This document shows, piece by piece, positions 1-8,624 of a DNA stretch of 60,701 nucleotides; the first letter of the stretch is position 1, and every line of letters starts with the position of its first letter. The notes below the pieces were generated by a model. That model was not told where the DNA came from and searched no databases. It saw nothing but the letters and a program-made list of their open reading frames with translations. The position numbers were made by a program, and so were the translations under genes. This DNA is from Spirochaeta sp. (GTDB lineage Bacteria; Spirochaetota; Spirochaetia; DSM-27196; Alkalispirochaetaceae): positions 1 to 60,701 of the forward strand of contig SLRR01000060.1 of the NCBI GenBank assembly GCA_007130865.1, read 5' to 3'.

Positions 1-893
1 TCCGGTTCCGGTGCAGGCTCCGGGTCCGGCGCGGGTTCGGGCTCTGCTTCGGGAGTCGGCTCCGGATCAGGCTCCGGTGGGTCGATCCGGTCGATTTCCT
101 CCCGACGCTCCGCGATTTCCGCCCGTTCCTCATCGATTACCTCACGCTCGCGCGCGATGATCTCGGTGCGTTCCTCAATGACGCGCTCGATGAACGATAT
201 GATCGCTTTCCGGTCGTCCAGTCCGAGATCGGTACGACCGCGCAGTTCTTCTATCACTGCGCGGTCGATGAGCTGCGATGGGTCCACCGCGTCGAGAGCT
301 CCCGGTGCGCGGTCGTCCCGAATCGGAATGACGAGCTGCGTCCGGCCCGGCCAGTTGCGGTACGAGATCGCCAGCCCTACCCTGTCGATATGCAACGCAT
401 CGGTCACCTCGGACCGATATCTCTCGTCGAAGAATCCGAGATTCCCCCGGTGAACTGCGTTATAGATCGTCACGAATCGGGCGAGCAGCACTGCGTCGGA
501 AGCATTGTAACCCCAGGCGCTCATGAGATAGCCCGCGACAATACGGCGCAGGTTGTCTATGTGGTCCACCCGTGAAGACTCGTCGAGCTCGATTATGTCC
601 GCGGCCCTGCGTCGATCCAGCGGATCACCAACGATACGATATGCCCGATACCGACCGAAATAGTCGGAACTTCCGTCGGCCGTCACGCCGGCACCGAGAT
701 ACCGCCCGATTCCGACGATCGCCTCGTGACTATCGATCTGATCCACCGGACCAAGGTAACTTTCAAAATCTATATCTGCCTCAAGGACCGACTCCAGCTC
801 CGGACGATCCACTTCCAGAGCTGTAAGAGATAAGAGCCCCACCACAAGTAATCCCAGAACCGTTAAAACGGTGATTCGTCCATTGCGCCACAT
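1..893 (-). CDS. P83/100-family spirochaetal antigen (3' end outside window)
   Basis: Partial gene that starts at ATG 893 (or in-frame GTG 896) and is still open at the left edge; 297 codons are visible. An N-terminal hydrophobic segment (about residues 7-25) looks like a signal peptide. It is followed by a domain with the features of the Borrelia P83/100 family: conserved segments around DFESYLGP and IGRYLGAG, then a YFGRYRAYR stretch. From about residue 225 the protein becomes a highly charged helix rich in E and R, then a Pro/Glu-Pro repeat that continues past the edge. Such proteins are exported to the periplasm or surface of spirochaetes; the molecular function is unknown. No Shine-Dalgarno precedes the start. 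Confidence 0.8.
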   Translation of the reverse strand, partial: MWRNGRITVLTVLGLLVVGLLSLTALEVDRPELESVLEADIDFESYLGPVDQIDSHEAIVGIGRYLGAGVTADGSSDYFGRYRAYRIVGDPLDRRRAADIIELDESSRVDHIDNLRRIVAGYLMSAWGYNASDAVLLARFVTIYNAVHRGNLGFFDERYRSEVTDALHIDRVGLAISYRNWPGRTQLVIPIRDDRAPGALDAVDPSQLIDRAVIEELRGRTDLGLDDRKAIISFIERVIEERTEIIAREREVIDEERAEIAERREEIDRIDPPEPDPEPTPEAEPEPAPDPEPAPEP

Positions 894-902
894 CACGTAC
901 CA

Positions 903-908
903 AGTATA
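903..908 (-). promoter_or_regulatory. -10 element of the P83/100 gene
   Basis: TATACT on the minus strand ends 6 nt before GTG 896 and 9 nt before ATG 893. The -35 region 17 nt upstream (926-931) is weak. Transcription would begin at or next to the start codon, so the mRNA may be leaderless. Confidence 0.4.
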
Positions 909-997
909 ATGGAACATCGCTGTTCCCGAAACAGGGGGGCTCAGGTTTCTGCGGAATTATCCTCCTTTGGACCGCGCCGAGGCGTAAACGGGGTTCT

Positions 998-1023
998 TTT
1001 ACAGGCCCGGAGCGGCATATAAT
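998..1023 (+). promoter_or_regulatory. Promoter of the 1030 membrane-protein gene
   Basis: A perfect TATAAT lies at 1018-1023. It is preceded by a poor -35 (TTCTTT at 994-999 or TTTACA at 998-1003). Only six bases (GCCGTT) separate the hexamer from ATG 1030 and there is no Shine-Dalgarno, so the transcript is probably leaderless. Confidence 0.55.
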
Positions 1024-1029
1024 GCCGTT

Positions 1030-1806
1030 ATGTTCGGGTTTCTTATCAAGAAAGCGTTTTTCGACACATGGGACAACTTCATTCCCGCGATCCTGGTCAA
1101 CCTCGGTTTCATCGCCGTCCTGGCGATTCCGATGCTTCTTCCGCAGGCGCTTGCCGGCGTGAGTCCGATCTTCGGGGTAATCGCGTTCGCTCTGGGCGTA
1201 TTGGCGCTGTTCATATACGCCGGTGGAGCGATGGGTGTCGCGAAAACGATCGTTAATTATCAAGCGCCGGAATGGCAGACCTTTACCGGCGCCCTGGTAG
1301 CGTATCTGCCGGTGACGATCACACTGGGTGTGCTCGTAGCGCTACATGCGGCATTATTGCTCGTGGCGGTTCCCGTCTATTCCGCGATGGATAACGTAGC
1401 CGGTCTCGTCGCGATCGCCGTGCTATTCTGGTTGTCGGTGATCTGGTGGTTGAGTATTCAGTACGTGATACCCGTACGGACGCGCCTGGCCGATCAGATC
1501 GTGCCCGTGTTCAAGAAAGCGTTTATCCTGTCATTGGACAATACCGTGTTTACCGCCGCCCTCGCTGCAGGAGCTCTGGTAATCACAGGGATCTCCTTCT
1601 TTACGGCATTCCTCATTCCCGGCATCACCGGCCTGGCTGTCTGGTACCAGGCGGCGCTGAAGTTACGGATCTACAAGTATGATTATCTCGAGGAGAATCC
1701 CGGAGCCTCGCGTAAACGAGTCCCCTGGGACGCGTTGCTTTACGAGGAACGGGATCGCGTGGGCAAGAGAACGCTCCGGGGCATGATCTTCCCCTGGAAA
1801 GAATAA
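1030..1806 (+). CDS. Polytopic membrane protein of unknown function
   Basis: A 258-aa integral membrane protein. Hydrophobic segments at roughly 18-38, 46-72, 92-118, 122-145 and 165-200 suggest five or six membrane spans, and the C-terminal 45 residues are charged and probably cytoplasmic. The opening KKAFFDTWDNFIPAILVNLG is reminiscent of DUF624/YesL-type small membrane proteins, but I do not recognise a definite family. It stands alone between the divergent P83/100 gene and the convergent transporter gene. No catalytic or transport motif is visible. Confidence 0.7.
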   Translation: MFGFLIKKAFFDTWDNFIPAILVNLGFIAVLAIPMLLPQALAGVSPIFGVIAFALGVLALFIYAGGAMGVAKTIVNYQAPEWQTFTGALVAYLPVTITLGVLVALHAALLLVAVPVYSAMDNVAGLVAIAVLFWLSVIWWLSIQYVIPVRTRLADQIVPVFKKAFILSLDNTVFTAALAAGALVITGISFFTAFLIPGITGLAVWYQAALKLRIYKYDYLEENPGASRKRVPWDALLYEERDRVGKRTLRGMIFPWKE

Positions 1807-1832
1807 CCGTTATACAACAGTTTTGTGATTAA

Positions 1833-2537
1833 CTAGAGCGGATCCGCGTCTTCATCGTCGGCAGACCTGAGTTTAAGCGCCAGGTACAGAAATGGCGTGT
1901 CCGCCACCGCCACGACCGCTTTAAAAATGTAGGTGGTGACTACGATCTCCATCAGGATTCGTGGTGGGAAGACGCCCAGAAACGCAACCAGCGTGAATAC
2001 GACGCTGTCTATCAACTGGCTGACGATCGTGCTGAGGTTGTTCCGCAACCAGATCGGTCCGGGAAAACGTTCCCGCCAGAACTGATACGCCCAGATATCG
2101 TGGCGCTGACTTATCAGGTAAGCCGTCAGGCTCGCCACGACGATCCGCGGAAGCAGACCAAAGACACGTTCCAGGTACATCTGCATGCCGTCGGATGCGG
2201 CCGGGTGAAAAACCAGGGCAACCTGCATCAGTACGGTAAACGTCACGAGGCTGAAGAAACCGATCCAGACACCGGTCCGGGCGGCATGCTTCCCGTACCG
2301 TTCTGAGAGGATATCCGTGGCAAGGAAGGAACCGGCGTACACTATATTACCCAGCGTAGCGGTGAATCCCAGGATCTCCACGGTCTTGCTGACCTGGAGG
2401 TTGGCGGTTATTCCGGCGATCGCTATCCAGACCAGAAGACCCACCTTGCCCCAGATTGCCCACGCAATCGTTATAAAACCAAAGTTGAGTATCAATAGAA
2501 GTCCCCAGAGGACCTCGTTTGTCATCCAGACAGGCAC
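1833..2537 (-). CDS. VUT/YhhQ-family queuosine-precursor transporter
   Basis: 234-aa polytopic membrane protein with the YhhQ/COG1738 hallmark near residues 65-85 (NIVYAGSFLATDILSERYG). Members import queuosine precursors such as preQ0 or preQ1, or act as vitamin uptake permeases. I favour GTG 2537 as start because GAGGAG lies 4 nt upstream; ATG 2525 is an alternative. It is the last gene of the minus-strand cluster starting at 6449, ten bases after the thymidine kinase gene. No queuosine biosynthesis gene is present in the window, so the substrate is inferred from family only. Confidence 0.8.
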   Translation of the reverse strand: MPVWMTNEVLWGLLLILNFGFITIAWAIWGKVGLLVWIAIAGITANLQVSKTVEILGFTATLGNIVYAGSFLATDILSERYGKHAARTGVWIGFFSLVTFTVLMQVALVFHPAASDGMQMYLERVFGLLPRIVVASLTAYLISQRHDIWAYQFWRERFPGPIWLRNNLSTIVSQLIDSVVFTLVAFLGVFPPRILMEIVVTTYIFKAVVAVADTPFLYLALKLRSADDEDADPL

Positions 2538-2547
2538 ACAAAGCTCC

Positions 2548-3663
2548 TCACGTAAAACGTACCGGCCGTCGATTGTCGGCGAGCCGCTGCGTAAGAAAAT
2601 CGACGTCCAGATCCAGATCGAGGACTATCTCCCGCAGCAGCAGTTCGCTTATCAGATTTTGCTCGGCGAACAGGTATACCAGCGCCCGTTCCGCCAGGCA
2701 GGGGACGCGCAGGGCGTTCCGGCTCAGTCGGTTCTGTTCATCATCACCGGCATTGTGCTCCGCCAGCCACAGACCCAGCCTGGAACGGGATGCTTCGTCG
2801 CGCAGCAGTTTCAGCTCCCGCGTAAGGTCCGCCGGCTCACCCGCCGCGGCTTGCTCACCCAGAGGTTTCAGGACCAGGTACGTATAGTCTTTGCCGGGCA
2901 GTACATGGTGATCACCGCAACGCGTACCGTAGTTAGGTCGTCGGCCGTCGGCGTGTTTCTGGTCGCCCCCGACGATGATGAGCGGGTCAAAGTACAGAGC
3001 GGGGCACTCCTCCCCGTCAACCAGATAGTACCGATAGGTGTAACTGGAATCGGTGAGACAGGCAGGATGTTCGCAGTACGCCGTGAGAGGGAATACATCC
3101 CGGGCAACTTCCAGAAGTAGACTGGTGGTCGCGTTGAAAAGCGCGTTACGAAAGTTGAGGATCAGTGTGGGTAGTACAAACACCAGCCCTCGCTCGACAA
3201 CAAGCCGGCGAATCACGTAGGCGATCCGCTCATCGTAAAAGGACGCCTCGTCGATAACCCAGGTCCCGACGTCGGGGTGATCCTCGATCACCGCCTCCAG
3301 CTCAAAAGAGGAATCGATGTTCGCGATCGCCTTGCCCACGATCTCGTACCCGCCACGATACGCCAAAGCATCCGCGGGATACTCCGTGAAGCGGCGTTTG
3401 TCCAGTCGGGAACGGATGAAAAACACGTTGCGCAGGTCCGCGCCGTTTGTACAGGTCCAGCGGTCGACGCTGTCATCCTTCTGCAGAGCGATCCGGGAGT
3501 CTCGCCAGATCTGCGCGGCGAACCCGGTCTTTCCCGATCCCATCGGTCCTACCACCAGTATAATTCGTCCCGGCCGGGTGAAATCAAAGTGGTTTATCGG
3601 GTGGTGAACCTGCAGTCGCGGCAAACCCAGGGTCTCAAAAAAGCTGCGATAGTTAGTATCCAT
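2548..3663 (-). CDS. tdk: Thymidine kinase-like P-loop kinase (extended)
   Basis: 371 aa from ATG 3663, chosen because the upstream extension would run into the FAH gene and a GAGAGGAA site sits about 10 nt before this ATG. A Walker A motif GPMGSGKT near residue 40 and a DEASFYDER segment near 140 match the P-loop and the DEAQF-type Walker B of type II thymidine kinases. Cysteines around 220-275 and a YGTRCGDHH stretch resemble the zinc/lasso region. It would phosphorylate thymidine in salvage. It is much longer than the usual roughly 200 aa; the C-terminal 90 residues are helical and charged, with unknown function. Confidence 0.7.
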   Translation of the reverse strand: MDTNYRSFFETLGLPRLQVHHPINHFDFTRPGRIILVVGPMGSGKTGFAAQIWRDSRIALQKDDSVDRWTCTNGADLRNVFFIRSRLDKRRFTEYPADALAYRGGYEIVGKAIANIDSSFELEAVIEDHPDVGTWVIDEASFYDERIAYVIRRLVVERGLVFVLPTLILNFRNALFNATTSLLLEVARDVFPLTAYCEHPACLTDSSYTYRYYLVDGEECPALYFDPLIIVGGDQKHADGRRPNYGTRCGDHHVLPGKDYTYLVLKPLGEQAAAGEPADLTRELKLLRDEASRSRLGLWLAEHNAGDDEQNRLSRNALRVPCLAERALVYLFAEQNLISELLLREIVLDLDLDVDFLTQRLADNRRPVRFT

Positions 3664-3673
3664 GGAAAACCGC

Positions 3674-4393
3674 CTATTCCTCTCGAGGATCGACCACGGG
3701 GTTCTTGAGAATTCCGATCCGTTCGATTTCCACCTCCACCGTATCCCCATGCTTGATCGACCCGACGCCGGAAGGAGTACCGGTGAGAATTATATCCCCC
3801 GGGTGGAGCGTGAAGTTGCGGGAAACAAACGCGACCATCCGATCTATGGATACGATCATCCCGGCGGTGTTTCCTTTCTGCACAACGGAACCGTTTAGTC
3901 GCGTCGTGATCTCGAGGTTCTGGGGATCGGGTATTTCTGCCGCCAGAGCGATTCGTGGACCCAGTGGCAGGAAGGTGTCGAAACACTTGCCACGATACCA
4001 CCCGGACCGGTCGGCGTTCTGAATGTTACGCTGACTCACGTCGTTGGCACAGGTAAATCCGTAGATGTACTCACCGGCGGATTCCCGGGGGATGCGGTAT
4101 CCCCGCTTCCCGATTATTATCGCAAGTTCACCCTCGTAGTCGGTTCGCTCATCGGCAAAACGATAGTCGGAAAGGATCTCCGGCAACCTGATCGCGTCGC
4201 CGTTTCCGACGATCGAGTCGGGATGCTTGGGGAAGAGGACCGGCTCCTCCGGTTCGGATTCGCTGAATCCCTGTACGTTAACCGTGTTGCTCTCACGGAT
4301 ATGATCACGGTAATTCATGCCCAGGGCGATGATCTTACCAGGAGCCACGTTGTACATACCGGCGGACGAGGGAATCTCAAGCACCGTTCGCAT
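3674..4393 (-). CDS. Fumarylacetoacetate hydrolase (FAH) family protein
   Basis: 239 aa. The FAH fold is seen in the GMNYRDH segment, in the acidic metal-binding region (TDYEGELAIIIGKRG) and in the C-terminal DIILTGTPSGVG motif. Family members hydrolyse or decarboxylate 2,4-diketo acids, for example acylpyruvases or oxaloacetate decarboxylases, using a divalent metal. The start ATG overlaps the end of the sanA-like gene by 17 nt, implying translational coupling. No aromatic catabolic genes surround it, so a housekeeping role such as acylpyruvate or oxaloacetate clean-up is more likely than tyrosine degradation. Confidence 0.88.
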   Translation of the reverse strand: MRTVLEIPSSAGMYNVAPGKIIALGMNYRDHIRESNTVNVQGFSESEPEEPVLFPKHPDSIVGNGDAIRLPEILSDYRFADERTDYEGELAIIIGKRGYRIPRESAGEYIYGFTCANDVSQRNIQNADRSGWYRGKCFDTFLPLGPRIALAAEIPDPQNLEITTRLNGSVVQKGNTAGMIVSIDRMVAFVSRNFTLHPGDIILTGTPSGVGSIKHGDTVEVEIERIGILKNPVVDPREE

Positions 4394-5060
4394 GGGAGGA
4401 GTCTACGTCAAAAAGTTCCGGAAGCTCAATGGGACCCCCGGGATAGAACGGCTCCTCCTGAAAAAGCCAGGCATCAAGAACGGCCTGAACGCGGGCAAAG
4501 TACTCCCGAAGCCGGATATGCACGTTCAGGAATCCCGACGCGTCCGCGGCAATATATCCCGTCGCATCGATCTGCCGCTGTGAAGCGAGAAAGAGCGCTC
4601 GTTCCAGGTGAAAACGCTGGGAGATAATTACGAACCGATCCTGTCGATACACCGAATGCATCCGATAGACAGAGTCGAGCGTGCGCAAGCCCGCATGATC
4701 GAGGATGATCCGTTCCGCCGGCACGTTCCGATCACGGAGAGCGTTATACATGCTGGTGGGTTCGTCGTAACCGGGTCCGGAGCTGTCACCACTGGCGACG
4801 ATCACCTGGACGCGCTCCGCTTCGATCAGATCCACCGCCGCCTGGATCCGGTTCGCAAAAAACTCATTCCTTCTGCCGGACCGGGTGTATCGGCTGGTAC
4901 CTAGTAGAAGCGCCGCGGACACCTCCGGTACGTCCGTCGGTTGCGTTGCTATCCGATCGACCGCGCTCTGCCGTACCACGGCGTGAGAAAAAAAGACCAG
5001 CAGCAGCAGCGCCAGGGCGCCGTAGCGGGCGGTCTTCCAGGCGATAAACAGGTATTTCAT
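4377..5060 (-). CDS. SanA/YdcF-like DUF218 membrane-anchored protein
   Basis: 227 aa from ATG 5060 (GTG 5084 is possible but lengthens a non-conserved N-terminus). A single membrane anchor covers about residues 8-27, followed by a DUF218 domain with the LLLGTSRY segment, an ASGDSSGPGYDEP loop and the VIISQRFHLERAL segment, all typical of SanA. SanA-type proteins act at the envelope and influence barrier function and exclusion of large antibiotics; the reaction is unresolved. It lies between the HEAT-repeat gene and the FAH gene in the same operon. Confidence 0.82.
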   Translation of the reverse strand: MKYLFIAWKTARYGALALLLLVFFSHAVVRQSAVDRIATQPTDVPEVSAALLLGTSRYTRSGRRNEFFANRIQAAVDLIEAERVQVIVASGDSSGPGYDEPTSMYNALRDRNVPAERIILDHAGLRTLDSVYRMHSVYRQDRFVIISQRFHLERALFLASQRQIDATGYIAADASGFLNVHIRLREYFARVQAVLDAWLFQEEPFYPGGPIELPELFDVDSSHANGA

Positions 5061-5112
5061 CGGGCTGCCGCCATGGGCTGCCACGATTGGTACCCGCGAT
5101 GCGTTCCGGATC

Positions 5113-5814
5113 TCAGCGGCCGTGCTCCCTCATATTGACGATCGCTTCCACGGCTCGCTGACGAACCGCCCTGATATAGGGACTGGATGCGGTCTCAAGC
5201 AGAACGTTAACGACTTCCGGATGAGCGAGTCCGCTGTTTGCTTCGGAGAGACGTTCCAGAGAGATAATGATGGAAAACGCCAGGTTGTTGTCCGGTGTCG
5301 AACTCGCGTTCTCCCGCAGGAGCGTCTGTACCAGGTGGTCCGATACCTCGTTATTGTCATTGATACCGATCGACCCGAGCGCATACGCTGCTTCCGCGAG
5401 CACCATCGGCTCCGGATCGTCCCGCAGTATGCGTACAAGCGAGTTCTTGGCCCGCTCTCCCCCGACCTGACCCAGGAGCTCAGCCGCTTCCCGTCGGATC
5501 AGAGGGAAGTTATTTACCACGGACCCGCCCGACCGGATCTGTCGCGCAACGCCTTCCTGCGAGAGCGCTTCCAGAATCACGTACATACCCTCGGACTGCA
5601 CACCCTGCTCCACCATGGACCGGATGTTCCGGAGCGCGAGGCGCTTCATCTCCTGATCGGTACCGAGAGCCTGGCTCCGGAGAATCTGCAACTCAATATC
5701 CTGACTGAGAAACAGCTCTTCAATCGTCCGCCCCGCCCCCGGATCATCTTCGGCGACGGCACCGTGAGCGAAGATCAGCAACAAAATAACCGGTATTAAT
5801 ATCGACTTCATCAT
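5113..5814 (-). CDS. Secreted HEAT-repeat protein
   Basis: 233 aa from ATG 5814, placed 5 nt after an AAGAGG site; GTG 5820 is an alternative. A signal peptide (residues 1-21, ending near AVAED) is followed by tandem helical HEAT-like repeats, best seen at RREAAELLGQVGGERAKNSL and in the following AEAAYALGSIG repeat. Such repeats form scaffolds for protein-protein contacts, here in the periplasm. It follows the NTF2-like lipoprotein gene by 29 nt in the same transcription unit. No enzymatic motif is present. Confidence 0.82.
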   Translation of the reverse strand: MMKSILIPVILLLIFAHGAVAEDDPGAGRTIEELFLSQDIELQILRSQALGTDQEMKRLALRNIRSMVEQGVQSEGMYVILEALSQEGVARQIRSGGSVVNNFPLIRREAAELLGQVGGERAKNSLVRILRDDPEPMVLAEAAYALGSIGINDNNEVSDHLVQTLLRENASSTPDNNLAFSIIISLERLSEANSGLAHPEVVNVLLETASSPYIRAVRQRAVEAIVNMREHGR

Positions 5815-5843
5815 TTTCACCTCTTGTTACGTGGGACTATATA

Positions 5844-6449
5844 TCAAAACGTGTCGATCTTCCAACTATCATTGACATTTTTTAGCAGGTACAGGACATA
5901 ACGTCGGTCGCCGATGATCATGATCGCTTCTACCGTATCCTCGCGTATAAATACCAGATCGTCGAGCCTCGCGTTGGCACGGCTGGGAACAACCACAAAG
6001 GTGAAGTAGTCCTCAAGACTCTCCAGAACGATGTTGTTTCGAACGAGTACTGAACTCTGAGAACTCTGCTCCAGTACACGCGGGTCGGAGTAGGTCCGGA
6101 TATACCGTTCAGTCAGATACTGCCTCCAGGCGTCAAAATCGCGAGAAGCGATAATCCGGTTCAGGTCTCCGATCGTCGCTTCCACCTCGGCGAAGGTCTG
6201 GTCGTATACCTCCTCGCTCACCTCCGGTGGTTCCCGTTTCGGCTCGGGCTCGGGTTGAACCTCCGGGTCCCGTCCAGGTTCGGGTTCGGGTTCGGGCTCC
6301 GGCTCCGGAGCCGGTTCAGGGATCTCTTCCGGCACCGTTTCCGGGCGTTCCTCCACCGGTATCGGCGGATCGGCGGAAGCACAACCGAAGAAGAGAAAAG
6401 CGAGGGCCACGGAAATCACCACGGCTCCCACGCCGATCTGTTTTTTCAT
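5844..6449 (-). CDS. Lipoprotein with Glu-Pro repeat and NTF2-like C-terminal domain
   Basis: 201 aa. An N-terminal hydrophobic stretch ends in a lipobox LFFGCA, so the cysteine near residue 22 should be lipidated. Residues about 30-75 are almost pure Pro-Glu repeats, similar to the repeat in the P83/100 gene at the left edge, and probably act as an extended spacer through the envelope. The last 115 residues (from YDQTFAEVE) have the length and pattern of an NTF2-like/SnoaL domain; this is a weak assignment. It is the first gene of the six-gene minus cluster and has no Shine-Dalgarno. Confidence 0.75.
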   Translation of the reverse strand: MKKQIGVGAVVISVALAFLFFGCASADPPIPVEERPETVPEEIPEPAPEPEPEPEPEPGRDPEVQPEPEPKREPPEVSEEVYDQTFAEVEATIGDLNRIIASRDFDAWRQYLTERYIRTYSDPRVLEQSSQSSVLVRNNIVLESLEDYFTFVVVPSRANARLDDLVFIREDTVEAIMIIGDRRYVLYLLKNVNDSWKIDTF

Positions 6450-6455
6450 GGTATA

Positions 6456-6485
6456 AGTGTATCCGCGCAGGGAAAGAAGTGTCAA
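6456..6485 (-). promoter_or_regulatory. Promoter of the lipoprotein operon
   Basis: TTGACA (6480-6485) and TACACT (6456-6461) are separated by 18 bp. The -10 ends six bases before ATG 6449, placing the predicted transcription start on the ATG itself. This should drive the cluster down to the YhhQ-type gene. Confidence 0.6.
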
Positions 6486-6524
6486 TTTTATTGTTGCTCA
6501 CAACGAGCGGTCTCCTCACAATAG

Positions 6525-6571
6525 GAGTTCTAAATACGGGGTTTCGTACCGACATCCCAAATTTAGAACTC
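6525..6571. repeat. 11-bp inverted repeat with 25-nt loop
   Basis: GAGTTCTAAAT (6525-6535) is perfectly complementary to ATTTAGAACTC (6561-6571). The heptamer TTCTAAA is shared with the larger palindrome at 6616-6660, giving four copies (two per strand) in about 130 bp. No coding sequence overlaps it. Confidence 0.85.
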
Positions 6572-6615
6572 GCCGAACACGTCTTGATTTTACTACTTTC
6601 CTACGTTGTGCCGGC

Positions 6616-6660
6616 GTATTCTAAAAGTGAAGGGCCGTAGTCCCTTCACTTTTAGAATAC
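6616..6660. repeat. Perfect 19-bp inverted repeat with 7-nt loop
   Basis: Arms 6616-6634 and 6642-6660 are exactly complementary over 19 bp, with loop CCGTAGT. There is no T-tract on either side, so it is not a standard intrinsic terminator. The right arm overlaps the candidate -35 (TTCACT, 6645-6650) of the 6698 gene, which fits an operator or cruciform. Confidence 0.9.
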
Positions 6661-6673
6661 CTGTCCTTACAAT
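6645..6673 (+). promoter_or_regulatory. Candidate promoter of the 641-aa gene
   Basis: TTCACT (6645-6650), 17-bp spacer, TACAAT (6668-6673). The -35 and spacer lie inside the right arm of the 19-bp palindrome. The predicted 5' leader is about 18 nt. Confidence 0.45.
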
Positions 6674-6697
6674 GCTTGAATGGAGATGTAACAGGAG

Positions 6698-8623
6698 ATG
6701 ACAAAAACTCGGGACGTCCAGAAGATTCTGCACCGATATGCCCGGCACGTGGGAAGCCCGCGATTCTCGATGGAACCGTTTCTCGAATACGTGTCCCGTT
6801 TCGTCCGGCGTTACGAGGACGAGCACCCGGAATTGTCGCTTCTGGCAGGCGATCAGGGACCGGAGATCCTTAACACGACGCTGGAGGAGTTGGAACAGTC
6901 CCAGGTTGTACGACTGACCCGCGACGGCGGAACGGGTCCGATCACACACGTATACTACGCGGCGTATTTCAGCGTTGAGGTGCAACGGTGGTATTCACGC
7001 ATGGCCGAGGACCGCTCACTTCCCTTTCCCGGCGAAAAATCCCTGGAACTTGCGGTACCATCGGACCTGCTCCAGACCGTGGACGTTGCGAACAACCTTA
7101 TGCACTGGATCGAATCGGCGGAAGAAGATCCGTCTCAGGTGTTGCTGCTCCGATTTCCCGAAGGGATCGAGTCGATCCTGAGCACCGTCCGAGTCCTGCG
7201 GGAGTTCTCCCTGACACTGGTGCTGGCAAAGGTCCGTGAGTACCTGCGAACGGATCGCAACGCGAGCTTCATGGAAACAAAGCTCCGGTCGGTTTTCCCG
7301 ACGCGGGAAGTACTGCTTCACGAAGAGATAGAGACGGCACAGACCCGCCCGGACGATATGCTGCAGTCGATCGTCAGCCCTAACGACTTCCAGTTTCATT
7401 TCTGGACTCAGCTCTCGAGCATGATCATAAAAGAGTATGCAAAGAAGCATGAAAAGCTCGACATGGAGCATAGTTTCTGCCAGGCGGCCTACCTACTGGG
7501 ATACTACGCGGTGTTTCACAAGGGGCGCGCACGGAAAGATCAGGAGCGTGCGGAAGCGCGCAAAATACTGCGCTCCGGTGTACAGAAGCCGCCGTACGTG
7601 TTTGGTTTCCAGGACCTTTACAAGCTCGCCGACGAGAAGGGTGTTCCCCTGGAAAAGAAAGTGGAATCGGACGAACTCAACGACTGGATACGGGAGATGC
7701 TGGAACGCCCGTCGGACCGGGAGGTCTCGGAACTGGTTCTCTTCGATACGCCCGATAACAAGGGCCTGATCGTCCATTCCGCCCAGTACATCCCGCTTCT
7801 GCGCCGACAGATCAAGGCCGCCGGATCGGTGCTGACCAGGGAACTTACCAACCGGATGGTCCAGGAACTCTCCGAATATCAGAGAGGTCCCTGGATCGAT
7901 GACGATACCGCGTTTGAGTCGGTCCTGGATGAACGTGTAAAAGCGGATTACCCTCTGCTTTTCGGCCTGGCCGCGTTCAATACGTTGTTTCTCGTAATCG
8001 ACGGTCAGGAGCTTACCCTGGAACAGCGAGAGGCCGCTCTGGCAATGATCGACAAGCCGAAGAAGGCGATGCGTTCATGGTCGGAGATCCTCCAGGTGGA
8101 CCGGCGGGAGATCTACCGTGATGCCCGGCTGCAGTTACCGATCTGGATGTTGATTCCCGTCGTACGGGGTATCGTTCGTCTGCTCAAACGGATGTACTCC
8201 GTCGACGGTGGTCGTCGCCGTTCCACCGCGCCGGAGCAGAGCGCCCGGGCCGAGGAGAGTTCAAACGGCAACGACCGAGAGGCCAGACGACAGGCTTTTC
8301 GTGAAGCAGTTATTGCGATGCAGAAGCAGTATCTCACGCCGGACCAGACCGCTGAACAACGGCTCAGACAACTGCGGTCAAGCTGGAACCCTCTGATCGA
8401 TCCCGTGGCGAGCGAGAATCTCGTGGAAGATGTAAACGCTCTCTGTCGCGACTCGCTCCGCCGCATGCGGTCTATCAAGGCGCTCAAAGCGCCCGATCAC
8501 GGTCGAATACGGGAACAGGCGAAACGCATCGCCGCCAATAAGGCGTTCGACCGGATCAAGCGCCGGAAGGAGTTTGAGACCTATCTTGAACTCTACATGA
8601 TTACGGTTCTGCAGAAATCCTGA
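6698..8623 (+). CDS. Large conserved-looking protein of unknown function
   Basis: 641 aa, predicted soluble apart from an amphipathic hydrophobic stretch near 490-512 (LPIWMLIPVVRGIVRLLKRM). I do not recognise a family. The N-terminal 500 residues are mixed helix/strand with many charged residues. Residues about 515-540 form an Arg/Ser/Glu-rich linker, and the last 100 residues are helical and basic. AGGAG abuts the start codon, and a better spaced GGAG lies 12 nt upstream. It is preceded by the palindromic region at 6525-6660 and ends one base before the convergent phosphatase gene. No homologous domain can be proposed. Confidence 0.75.
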   Translation: MTKTRDVQKILHRYARHVGSPRFSMEPFLEYVSRFVRRYEDEHPELSLLAGDQGPEILNTTLEELEQSQVVRLTRDGGTGPITHVYYAAYFSVEVQRWYSRMAEDRSLPFPGEKSLELAVPSDLLQTVDVANNLMHWIESAEEDPSQVLLLRFPEGIESILSTVRVLREFSLTLVLAKVREYLRTDRNASFMETKLRSVFPTREVLLHEEIETAQTRPDDMLQSIVSPNDFQFHFWTQLSSMIIKEYAKKHEKLDMEHSFCQAAYLLGYYAVFHKGRARKDQERAEARKILRSGVQKPPYVFGFQDLYKLADEKGVPLEKKVESDELNDWIREMLERPSDREVSELVLFDTPDNKGLIVHSAQYIPLLRRQIKAAGSVLTRELTNRMVQELSEYQRGPWIDDDTAFESVLDERVKADYPLLFGLAAFNTLFLVIDGQELTLEQREAALAMIDKPKKAMRSWSEILQVDRREIYRDARLQLPIWMLIPVVRGIVRLLKRMYSVDGGRRRSTAPEQSARAEESSNGNDREARRQAFREAVIAMQKQYLTPDQTAEQRLRQLRSSWNPLIDPVASENLVEDVNALCRDSLRRMRSIKALKAPDHGRIREQAKRIAANKAFDRIKRRKEFETYLELYMITVLQKS

Positions 8624-8624
8624 G

